The notes under the pieces were generated by a model. It made no database searches and was not told where the DNA came from. It worked only from the letters and a program-made list of their open reading frames with translations. 64,000 bases of DNA from Flavihumibacter solisilvae (lineage in GTDB: Bacteria; Bacteroidota; Bacteroidia; Chitinophagales; Chitinophagaceae). Shown here piece after piece: positions 27,185 through 34,802 of the stretch. Location: positions 62,001 through 126,000 of the forward strand of contig NZ_JSVC01000010.1 in assembly GCF_000814475.1 (NCBI RefSeq), read 5' to 3'. Every line of letters begins with the position of its first letter. Position 1 is the first letter of the stretch. The translations under genes were made by a program, and so were the position numbers.

Positions 27185-29065
27185 TTATTTTTCGAATAAC
27201 CTATTTAAATAGTCGCGGTTGAATTCTATGAAGGTAGGTTTACCTGTGGCTGTCACATTTGGTTGTGCGCAGGAAAGCAGGTCGCGGGCCAACTGGCGCA
27301 TTTCGGCCTGGGTAAGTTGTGTGCCGGTGCGGATGGCATGTTGTGAGGCGAGAGAACGGATCAGTTTTTCGCGCTTTGAAAATTTTACGTCGCTGCTGAA
27401 GTGTTTGTACTGATCGAGTAATTGCTCAATAGCGGCACGTTCATTACCCTGGAGAATATCAGCCGGTGTACCCTGGATAACAAAACTGTTCTGACCGAAT
27501 GGCTCTATATGGTAACCAAGCAGGGCCATATCGGAAAGCATTTCAAGCAGCATGGCAGCATCTGCCGGTGAAAGATCAATAGTTACGGGGAACAGACTTC
27601 GCTGTGTGGCCATGGGTTTGCCGACGAGGGCAGCGGCATATCGTTCATACAATACCCTTTCATGCGCGAGTTGTTGCTGGATCAGGATATAACCCTGCTG
27701 AACAGGGGCAATGATATACTGCAGCTGGATCTGCAGGAAGTCGCAGACTTCGGGCAGCTGCCATTTCTTTTTAGGCGGTTCCCAATCGAAAGATGATGCC
27801 TGTTCATATTCGAAACTGCCTTCATTTTTTCCACCTGATGATGAGGCTTCAATAAATGTTTCCCAACTCTTCAATGCGCCGGAGGGCGAATCTGTTTTGT
27901 TTCCCGCAGGATCCGGTTTGCTTTTTTCAATAAAGTGGGCCTGGTGCTGACGGGTAAACGCCTGGTACAGCCCTGAACTGCTCGCGGCAGATTGCTGCTC
28001 CTGGGTGAATGGTTTGGAAACCGCATCAAGCTTCTGGATTCCTTCATCGATATCGAACTCAAGTGTTGGCGTGATACTGAATTGGGCCAGGGCATGCTTT
28101 ACAGCGGCCTGGACAAATGCATACACTATCTTTTCATCTTCAAATTTGATCTCCTGCTTTGTCGGGTGCACATTCACATCAATCTGTTCGGGATTGAGAT
28201 CTATAAACAGCACGTATGCGGGAAAACTGTCGCCGGGAATGAGATCCTGGTAGGCCTGCATCACCGCATGATTCAGGTAGGCACTCCGGATGAACCTGTT
28301 ATTCACAAAAAAATACTGGTCGCCGCGAGTCTTTTTCGCTGATTCCGGCTTGCCGACAAAGCCCTGGATATTCAGGTAGTCGGTCTGTTCCTGGACACTT
28401 ACCAGCCTGGAATTATAGTGACTTCCAAGCAACTGCACTAATCTTTGTTTAAGCGAACCGCGATCGAGGTGGAATACCTGCTGGCCGTTATGGGTAAGGG
28501 AAAAAAACAGCTGCGGAAAAGCCATTGCCACGCGGATGAATTCATCGATGACATGGCGCATTTCTGCGGCGTTGCTTTTCAGGAAATTCCGGCGTGCGGG
28601 TACGTTGAAGAAGAGATTCTTCATGGAAATGCTGGTGCCTGGTGCCGCTGCGCAGGGCTCCTGGCGCACCACTGCACTGTTCTCAATCTCGATATATGTG
28701 CCGAGCTCATCTGAGTGGCGCCGGGTGCGTAGTTCGACCTGCGATACCGCAGCAACGGAAGCGAGCGCCTCGCCCCTGAAACCCATCGTGTTGATATGGA
28801 ACAGGTCTTCTATCTGCCTGATCTTGCTGGTAGCATGACGCTCAAAACACAGGCGGGCATCTGTTTCATTCATGCCCTTGCCGTTATCAATAACCTGGAT
28901 AAGTGCTTTACCGGCATCGTTAACGATCAGCCTGATCTCTGTTGCACCAGCATCAACGGCATTTTCCAGCAATTCCTTTACTGCACTAGCCGGTCGCTGT
29001 ATCACTTCCCCTGCCGCGATCTGGTTGGCAATATGATCGGGCAACAATTGTATATTATCAGGCAA
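27185..29065 (-). CDS. mutL: DNA mismatch repair protein MutL, TTG start
   Basis: Mismatch-repair ATPase of 626 residues. The N-terminal GHKL domain is intact: NQIAAGEVIQRPASAVKELL, DNGKGM, ATSKI and GFRGEAL. The conserved beginning LPDNIQLLPDHIANQIAAGE places the start on a TTG codon, with no ATG or GTG nearby upstream. In the C-terminal domain the metal motif DQHAxxE of nuclease-active MutL reads QQQLAHE (about 458-464), and the usual GRP segment near the end reads TGKPT, so nicking activity is doubtful. A perfect -7 box lies 22 nt upstream, inside the gap after dacB. Confidence 0.95.
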   Translation of the reverse strand: MPDNIQLLPDHIANQIAAGEVIQRPASAVKELLENAVDAGATEIRLIVNDAGKALIQVIDNGKGMNETDARLCFERHATSKIRQIEDLFHINTMGFRGEALASVAAVSQVELRTRRHSDELGTYIEIENSAVVRQEPCAAAPGTSISMKNLFFNVPARRNFLKSNAAEMRHVIDEFIRVAMAFPQLFFSLTHNGQQVFHLDRGSLKQRLVQLLGSHYNSRLVSVQEQTDYLNIQGFVGKPESAKKTRGDQYFFVNNRFIRSAYLNHAVMQAYQDLIPGDSFPAYVLFIDLNPEQIDVNVHPTKQEIKFEDEKIVYAFVQAAVKHALAQFSITPTLEFDIDEGIQKLDAVSKPFTQEQQSAASSSGLYQAFTRQHQAHFIEKSKPDPAGNKTDSPSGALKSWETFIEASSSGGKNEGSFEYEQASSFDWEPPKKKWQLPEVCDFLQIQLQYIIAPVQQGYILIQQQLAHERVLYERYAAALVGKPMATQRSLFPVTIDLSPADAAMLLEMLSDMALLGYHIEPFGQNSFVIQGTPADILQGNERAAIEQLLDQYKHFSSDVKFSKREKLIRSLASQHAIRTGTQLTQAEMRQLARDLLSCAQPNVTATGKPTFIEFNRDYLNRLFEK

Positions 29066-29087
29066 TTGGTATCTCTTCTTTAGGCAG

Positions 29088-29095
29088 CAAAGGTA
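29088..29095 (-). promoter_or_regulatory. -7 box TACCTTTG of mutL
   Basis: Exact TAnnTTTG on the minus strand in the 38-nt dacB-mutL gap, 22 nt before the TTG start. It suggests mutL has its own promoter besides read-through from dacB. Confidence 0.5.
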
Positions 29096-29103
29096 GGGAA
29101 AGA

Positions 29104-30444
29104 CTATTCACTGTGAACCTTCTTCAGAAAGGCTTCGACGCTGCGACGCACCAATGTTGCGCTGGTATTGTGATTATTTACCTGCACGGAAAATATCAGG
29201 TGTTTTCCGCTTTTGGTTGTCAAGTACCCACTTAGGGCTACATGACCACTGAGCGTTCCTGTTTTAGCATGAATATCACCATTCATTTCTTTGTAATATC
29301 CCGCAAGCGTTCCTTCATTTGCACCGGCAAGAATGGAATCGATCCTGTTCCTGCCGAATTCCTGTTCCATCCGTAGCAGCAACCAGACAAAATCATTAGG
29401 TGTGAACTGGTTATACCTGCTCAGTCCGCTGCCGTCCACCCATTTCGGCTGCTGTGGAATACCTTTCAGGTCGGATCGCAGCAGGGTGTCAATTATTTCT
29501 TCTGTGTTCATTGCCCCGAGAAGATGCTGCGAGGTCATGAGAAGGCATTGTTCGGCAAAAAGGTTGTCGCTGCGGTGCATCATCAGCCGGAGCACCTGGT
29601 CCAGTGGCTGTGAATAACGCACGGAAGTGCAGGCGGGGATTTTTTCAGAAGGAACATATGTTACTGACCTGCCAATTGTATCACGCAGAAGGTCAAGGGC
29701 CGACAGCAGGCCATTGGTTACGAACGGCACTTCGATGGAGCGGATCAATTCCTTTCCTTCCGTAACATTAAAAATATTGTCATAACGCTCGCGGACAACT
29801 GTAAAATTTGTGCCTTTAACGGGATTGAAACGCAGCTTCCAGGACACTTCAGGCTCAGAGTATACAAATGCCTCATCCACCATTTTTCCATCGGGATTTT
29901 CAGCTTTTTCAACTACCTGGGTCCATTTGATCACGTTGCCATACACAGGCAATGAACTCCTTTCCGCCATGTAGTTGCTGTTGTAATCGTCCCACGACCA
30001 GCCATACCCGAGTTCTTTCTCGTGCCAGTTGCCGTTGCTGATCACCAGTTCCTTCCCGGATTTTTTCAGCCATTCGATTACGGGTTGCTGTTTGAAGTCG
30101 GGATGCAGGAGGGTGGGATCACCGGCCGGCTGCAGGTAAATACTATCGGCGGTTTCGCGATAGCGGAGCGACGGTAGTGAATCACCGAGGTGGCGGAGCG
30201 CTGCATACATGCTGAACAGCTTGACATTGCTCGCCGGAACAAAATACTTTTCGGACTGGTATTCATACACGCTGCGGCGGGCATCGGCATCGTAAATGCT
30301 GATCCCGATATGTGCCTCCCTGAGTCCTTCTTTATTCAGCAGGAGGTTCCTTGCTTCCTTTCCAATCTGCTTAGCGGGTGAGCAGGATGCCAGGCCGGCA
30401 ACGGCACCGGCTACCAGGAGTCCCGTCAAATAAGATGATCGCAT
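29104..30444 (-). CDS. dacB: D-alanyl-D-alanine carboxypeptidase/endopeptidase, PBP4 type
   Basis: Penicillin-binding protein of peptidase family S13, 446 residues, cleaving the terminal D-Ala or crosslinks of peptidoglycan in the periplasm. Active-site motifs are SNVK 72-75, SDN (about 293) and KTG (about 394, in DIHAKTGTLSG). The N-terminus MRSSYLTGLLVAGAVAGLASC carries a lipobox-like end at C21, so it is probably a lipoprotein. mutL follows on the same strand after 38 nt. Confidence 0.92.
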   Translation of the reverse strand: MRSSYLTGLLVAGAVAGLASCSPAKQIGKEARNLLLNKEGLREAHIGISIYDADARRSVYEYQSEKYFVPASNVKLFSMYAALRHLGDSLPSLRYRETADSIYLQPAGDPTLLHPDFKQQPVIEWLKKSGKELVISNGNWHEKELGYGWSWDDYNSNYMAERSSLPVYGNVIKWTQVVEKAENPDGKMVDEAFVYSEPEVSWKLRFNPVKGTNFTVVRERYDNIFNVTEGKELIRSIEVPFVTNGLLSALDLLRDTIGRSVTYVPSEKIPACTSVRYSQPLDQVLRLMMHRSDNLFAEQCLLMTSQHLLGAMNTEEIIDTLLRSDLKGIPQQPKWVDGSGLSRYNQFTPNDFVWLLLRMEQEFGRNRIDSILAGANEGTLAGYYKEMNGDIHAKTGTLSGHVALSGYLTTKSGKHLIFSVQVNNHNTSATLVRRSVEAFLKKVHSE

Positions 30445-30482
30445 TTTTCAAATGTAGGTTCACAAATTCACATTCCCGCATT

Positions 30483-31622
30483 TCAGGCGCTTCTCTCCTG
30501 CGCCCGCAGCCAACGCTCGGGAATATCATTATTGCTGGCAATTACATAGTCTTTATAAGAGCAGGCGATAAAGCGTTGGTCGGGCAGTTGCATCCACCAG
30601 CGGCCGGTCTTCTTGCTCTGGAGGAATACTGTTTCAACTTCGGCAAAGGCCGTATTGTACTCGTAAAAAGCTTCTCTTTCCCTGATGGCGGCTTCGCGCC
30701 TGCCTTTGCTGATGCCGTCGATAAAGTACCAGATCATCTGGCTGACCTGTTTTGCCGTGAGCTGCTGGTGATCGTTAGCCGGCTGGTAGCCGTAAATGCC
30801 GAAGCTGTTGACGGTGGGGCTCATTCCTGCATACCGGGCAAGCACGCAGGCTTCCTCGCCATTGAGACCGTTCGGCGATACAGCAGAGCCGGGCGCGTAC
30901 GCATGGGCGATAGCGGACAGGTCGAAGCTGACCATACGGCAATTGCGGATCACAGGTTCCATTTCGTCAATCTGTTCCTTGATCTGTCCCACGCGGAAAC
31001 AATCGAACCTGAGCTTATCCATGTTCTCGAGCATATATGGATGAACATAATAGCTTTGGAAGGCAAGGTGGCTGTAATGGCGCATGAAATTGGGTTCACC
31101 GGTCAGCAGTTCCATCAGGAAATGTTCTGCCTGCGGCAGTGCATCCATATCCAGGTCAATACGTGCATCAATGCATGCAGCTTCTATCAGTTGCTGCCTG
31201 CCGGCATAAGAATGATATTGTGAAAGCGTGAGGTCGTGTCCACCCCCGATAATCAAAACAATTTTGCCTGCCTCTGTCAGTTCAGTGATGACAATCTTAA
31301 GGGCAGCATAGGAATCGCTCAGAGATGCGCCGGGTTTGATGTTGCCGATATCCGCAATTTTCACGTCAGGATGCCAGTAAAAGGTTTTCAGGAATTCTTT
31401 GCGGATGAGGTCAGGTGCCGCTGAAAAGGGGCGACCCATACCGATGCCCCGCTCCTCGCCGCAGCCTACGATCACAAGATCGGATTCAGTAAGGTCCGGA
31501 AACTCATCTTCAAATACAGTAATATGTTTTCCCATCTGGCCTGCCCGGTAACCTTCGTCACCATTCAATACGGAAAGCGAAACGGGCACTAAATAATCGG
31601 TTAAATGCTGCAGGTCACTCAT
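30483..31622 (-). CDS. Arginase-fold protein (formimidoylglutamase-like) with altered metal site
   Basis: A 379-residue member of the ureohydrolase superfamily. The fold landmarks are present: VGCGEERGIGMGR (52-64), IIGGGHDLTLSQY (124-136), ACIDARIDLD and VSFDLSAIAHAYAPGS. Compared with arginases, H129, D152, D156 and D234 remain, but the DAHxD histidine is R154 and the second aspartate of DxD is S236, so the two-manganese site looks incomplete. A different metal use, a different reaction or a non-enzymatic role is possible. No histidine-degradation genes are nearby. Start set at ATG 31622; the longer ATG at 31697 overlaps the psd start and promoter. Confidence 0.75.
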   Translation of the reverse strand: MSDLQHLTDYLVPVSLSVLNGDEGYRAGQMGKHITVFEDEFPDLTESDLVIVGCGEERGIGMGRPFSAAPDLIRKEFLKTFYWHPDVKIADIGNIKPGASLSDSYAALKIVITELTEAGKIVLIIGGGHDLTLSQYHSYAGRQQLIEAACIDARIDLDMDALPQAEHFLMELLTGEPNFMRHYSHLAFQSYYVHPYMLENMDKLRFDCFRVGQIKEQIDEMEPVIRNCRMVSFDLSAIAHAYAPGSAVSPNGLNGEEACVLARYAGMSPTVNSFGIYGYQPANDHQQLTAKQVSQMIWYFIDGISKGRREAAIREREAFYEYNTAFAEVETVFLQSKKTGRWWMQLPDQRFIACSYKDYVIASNNDIPERWLRAQERSA

Positions 31623-31638
31623 GGCTGCAAGATAATAA

Positions 31639-31668
31639 TTGGACAATTTTTGCTTATGCCTAATTTTG
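31639..31668 (+). promoter_or_regulatory. Promoter of psd: TTG-19 nt-TAATTTTG
   Basis: A -33 TTG (31639-31641), a 19-nt spacer and an exact -7 box (31661-31668), the full Bacteroidota housekeeping pattern, 17 nt before the psd ATG. Confidence 0.7.
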
Positions 31669-31685
31669 TCGTTCAACCAATTGAC

Positions 31686-32342
31686 ATGACCATTCACAAA
31701 GAAGGATTTAAATCTATTGCCATTGCTACGCTGATATTCGCTTTTCTTAATATTCTTTCCTTTTTCTTTATCAGCGCATCTGCACCGATTGTCAGCTGGA
31801 TCATCCTGGTAGTTACCCTTGGCCTGTTGCTGTTCATCATATCATTTTTCCGGATCCCGAACAGGCAAATGACTTTTGGCGACAGCCAGGTTATTTGTCC
31901 GGCCGACGGCAAAGTTGTTGTTATAGAAGAAATCACAGACGAGGAATATTTTAATGGAAAGAGGCTGCAGGTCAGCATTTTCATGAGTCCCGCCAACGTT
32001 CACGTAAACCGCAATCCCGTTTCAGGAGAAGTTGTTTACAGCAAATACCATAAAGGAAAATACCTGGTGGCCTGGCATCCCAAATCCAGCACTGAAAATG
32101 AGCGGCACAGTGTTGTTATCAGGCAGAAAAATACCGAGATCCTGGTAAAGCAGATTGCGGGCGCGCTAGCTAAACGGATTATCAATTACCTGAAGCCCGG
32201 AATGCAGGTAAAACAAAATGAAGAACTGGGATTCATCAAATTCGGCAGCCGGGTTGATGTATTACTTCCGGTAGGAACGCAGGTGAACGTGCAGATCGGC
32301 CAGATGGTAAAAGGCGGCCAGACAGTGCTGGCCGTATTGTAA
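31686..32342 (+). CDS. psd: Phosphatidylserine decarboxylase family protein
   Basis: Makes phosphatidylethanolamine from phosphatidylserine at the inner membrane. The 218-residue form starts at ATG 31686; the frame is open 81 nt further up, but that part contains the promoter. Two hydrophobic helices (about 9-30 and 34-55) precede the catalytic part, with DGKVVVIEE, FMSPANVHVNRNPVSGEV and the processing site FGSR: G187-S188 is where the chain should cleave itself to create the pyruvoyl cofactor. The short, archaeal-like form is usual in Bacteroidota. It converges with yjjG over 6 nt. Confidence 0.93.
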   Translation: MTIHKEGFKSIAIATLIFAFLNILSFFFISASAPIVSWIILVVTLGLLLFIISFFRIPNRQMTFGDSQVICPADGKVVVIEEITDEEYFNGKRLQVSIFMSPANVHVNRNPVSGEVVYSKYHKGKYLVAWHPKSSTENERHSVVIRQKNTEILVKQIAGALAKRIINYLKPGMQVKQNEELGFIKFGSRVDVLLPVGTQVNVQIGQMVKGGQTVLAVL

Positions 32343-32348
32343 CCGGGC

Positions 32349-33056
32349 TTATTCAATTTCAAAGAGGGCCTTCAGCTCATTCAGTGAATATACGGTGTAG
32401 GTAGAATCCACACAGGGTGAGTTGTTGATGTGATTCACATATACCTGGTCCATTCCTGCATTTTTTGCGCCGAGGATATCCACTTCAATATTATCCCCGA
32501 TCATGAGGCTGTTATGTGGCTGGGCTCCGGTTAACCGGAACGCATACTCGAAAATTTCGCGTTGGGGTTTAATGCTGTTGCTTCCCTCGGAAGTGATGAC
32601 CTGGCCGAAATATTGCCGGAGCCCTGAATTTTCCAGTTTGCTGTGCTGCGTGGCTTCAAAACCGTTTGTTATCAGGTGGAGCGCAAATCCTTTTGCCTTG
32701 AGATAATCGAGCAATTCAACGGCATGGGGAAAGAGTAATGTCCGTGTCGGCAGAAGTTCGAGAAAGATATCGCTCATTCTTCGTGCGAGTTTCTCGTCGC
32801 CGATCCGGAAGTCGAGCAATGTATGCCACATTCTTTTCCATCTCAGGTCATCGACGCGGATAAAACCTTTCCGGTACCTTTCCCACAATTTGTCGTTGTG
32901 CTGGATATACTGGGTATAAAATTTCTCAAAGTCATTAATGCCCCGATCAGGAAGCGAAAGCTCAGAAAAGAGTTGCTTCAGCGACTGGCGTGCATTTGAA
33001 TCAAAATCCCACAGGGTATGATCAAGGTCGAAAAATAAATATTGATATTTTTTCAT
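32349..33056 (-). CDS. yjjG: YjjG-family HAD nucleotidase
   Basis: Haloacid-dehalogenase hydrolase of 235 residues. Motif I FFDLDHTLWDF (nucleophile D10, acid D12), motif II ITNG, motif III lysine in SIKPQREIF and motif IV IGDNIEVDILGAKNAG are all present. YjjG enzymes dephosphorylate non-canonical pyrimidine and other nucleoside monophosphates, cleaning the nucleotide pool. An exact -7 box lies 12 nt before the start. Confidence 0.9.
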   Translation of the reverse strand: MKKYQYLFFDLDHTLWDFDSNARQSLKQLFSELSLPDRGINDFEKFYTQYIQHNDKLWERYRKGFIRVDDLRWKRMWHTLLDFRIGDEKLARRMSDIFLELLPTRTLLFPHAVELLDYLKAKGFALHLITNGFEATQHSKLENSGLRQYFGQVITSEGSNSIKPQREIFEYAFRLTGAQPHNSLMIGDNIEVDILGAKNAGMDQVYVNHINNSPCVDSTYTVYSLNELKALFEIE

Positions 33057-33068
33057 AAATCAGACCTG

Positions 33069-33076
33069 CAAAGTTA
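33069..33076 (-). promoter_or_regulatory. -7 box TAACTTTG of yjjG
   Basis: Exact TAnnTTTG on the minus strand, 12 nt before the yjjG ATG; no clear TTG at -33. Confidence 0.45.
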
Positions 33077-33142
33077 TTGCAACAACGGAAACCTTGTACT
33101 ATATTGCCCCCCGATCCTAAACCCTAAAAAATCTACATCCGT

Positions 33143-34066
33143 ATGCAAAAGCCCCTAATGACAGGGTGTGCCCTGTTGTTTTCGCTGATGTCTATCGCAG
33201 ATCCCCTCGACGACAGTCTCCGGCTTACAGCTTCAGAAGAAGCACAGGTCATCAACCAATTAAATCTCAGGCTTGATTCAGCGGATAAAAAACTAAAATT
33301 CCGCAGCGGTTCCTTTTCGCTTGCCGATGGAAGGATACGACTCCAGGTTCCGGATGATTTACGTTTTATCAATGGCGGACAAAGCAGGTTCGTGTTGGAA
33401 CAGCTCTGGGGCAACTCACCGGATTCATCTGTGATCGGGATGATCGTGAACAGGAAGTTCAGTGTGAACAGGTCTGCCAATGATTTCAGTTTTGTGATAG
33501 GATACAATGAGATCGGTCACGTACCGGATGCAGATGTTTCGAAAATTGATTTCCCTTCATTGCTCAGCCAGCTGCAGGAACATATGGAAGCCGCCAATGA
33601 CAACAGGAAAAAATTTGGCTACAATACAATGAAGGTAACCGGCTGGGCAGGAGAACCCACATACGATGCCAAACAAAACATGCTGACCTGGGCAACCGAA
33701 ATCAGTGTGTCGGGCACGGAGGAAAGAATCCTGAATTATGAAGTGCGCCTGCTTGGCAGAAGCGGGGTTATCACAATCAGTGCGGTAGCCACGATGGACC
33801 AGCTTGCAACGGTAAAAGAACTATTACCCCGCATCGTTGAAGAAATTCAGTTTGAAAGTGGTTTTGCTTACAGTGATTTTAAACCGGAAAGAGAAACTGA
33901 AGGCACTTGGAAACTGGAAGATCTTGTAACCGGCAAGGAACCAGAAAACGCAGGCAAGACCATGAGCACATCACGGAAGGTCTTGTTTTCCCTTGGCGGA
34001 CTTGCGCTGGCGGCAGGGTTTGCATTTAGCATTTCTAAAAGAAAAGGCAGATCAATGCAAGCGTAA
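33143..34066 (+). CDS. DUF2167 exported membrane-anchored protein
   Basis: A 307-residue protein with an N-terminal signal (about 1-19), a periplasmic DUF2167-like body (FRSGSFSLADGRIRLQVPDD, GMIVNRKF, IGYNEIGHVPDADVSKIDF, TMKVTGWAGEPTYD) and one C-terminal membrane helix (about 280-300) followed by KRKGRS, so it faces the periplasm. The family has no established function. A weak TTG-20 nt-TATATTGC promoter lies upstream. Two further genes follow closely on the same strand (SDR, BatD). Confidence 0.8.
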   Translation: MQKPLMTGCALLFSLMSIADPLDDSLRLTASEEAQVINQLNLRLDSADKKLKFRSGSFSLADGRIRLQVPDDLRFINGGQSRFVLEQLWGNSPDSSVIGMIVNRKFSVNRSANDFSFVIGYNEIGHVPDADVSKIDFPSLLSQLQEHMEAANDNRKKFGYNTMKVTGWAGEPTYDAKQNMLTWATEISVSGTEERILNYEVRLLGRSGVITISAVATMDQLATVKELLPRIVEEIQFESGFAYSDFKPERETEGTWKLEDLVTGKEPENAGKTMSTSRKVLFSLGGLALAAGFAFSISKRKGRSMQA

Positions 34067-34084
34067 GATGGCTTACATTTACGC

Positions 34085-34783
34085 ATGAATATTGTGATCA
34101 CTGGCGCCAGTAAGGGTATCGGGAAAGCTTTAGCTGAACAATATGCTGCTGGCGGTCATACGCTTTTCCTGTGCAGCAGGGGAGAAACTGGATTGTATTC
34201 CGCAATGGAATCCTTGCTGCGGCAATTTCCCCAGGCCACTATAAAAGGAAGACCTGCAGATGTTTCCGACCGTGCATCTGCGGAGGAATTTGTATCATGG
34301 GTACTTGAATCCGCAGTGCCGGACATACTTATAAACAATGCCGGGAATTTCATTCCCGGAAGCATCTATAACGAAGCTGAAGGTGTCCTGGAACAGATGA
34401 TGCTTTCCAACCTGTATAGTGCTTATCATGTTACCAGGGCTTTTCTTCCGGCCATGATGGAAAAGCGTTCGGGTTATATTTTCAACATGTGTTCCATCGC
34501 TTCCATTAAAGCTTATAGTAACGGTGGCGCTTACAGTATCAGCAAACATGCCTTACTGGGATTCAGCAGGAACCTGCGGGAAGAATTAAAGCCATATAAC
34601 ATCAAGGTTTCTGCTGTGATGCCGGGTGCGGCATACACTGCATCATGGGAAGGTGCGGGAGTTGATCCGGCGCGGTTAATGGAAGCGGCTGATATAGCTG
34701 TGATGATCGAAGCAGCGAGCAGGCTGTCGCCCCAGGCCTGCGTCGAGGATATTATAATGAGACCTCAACTCGGAGATCTCTGA
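34085..34783 (+). CDS. Short-chain dehydrogenase/reductase
   Basis: Classical SDR of 232 residues. The cofactor loop TGASKGIG (7-14), NNAG, the catalytic serine in MCSIAS, and YSISK (tyrosine and lysine of the active site) are intact. Basic residues after the second strand (CSRGE) favour NADPH. Substrate unknown. It sits between the DUF2167 gene (18-nt gap) and batD (19-nt gap), so the three may be one operon. Confidence 0.88.
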   Translation: MNIVITGASKGIGKALAEQYAAGGHTLFLCSRGETGLYSAMESLLRQFPQATIKGRPADVSDRASAEEFVSWVLESAVPDILINNAGNFIPGSIYNEAEGVLEQMMLSNLYSAYHVTRAFLPAMMEKRSGYIFNMCSIASIKAYSNGGAYSISKHALLGFSRNLREELKPYNIKVSAVMPGAAYTASWEGAGVDPARLMEAADIAVMIEAASRLSPQACVEDIIMRPQLGDL

Positions 34784-34802
34784 AACTGTTGAACTGCAGC
34801 AT

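Noticed and set aside
30378-31223. Plus-strand frame of 281 codons
   Set aside because: Opposite the arginase-fold gene and the dacB 5' end; a shadow frame.
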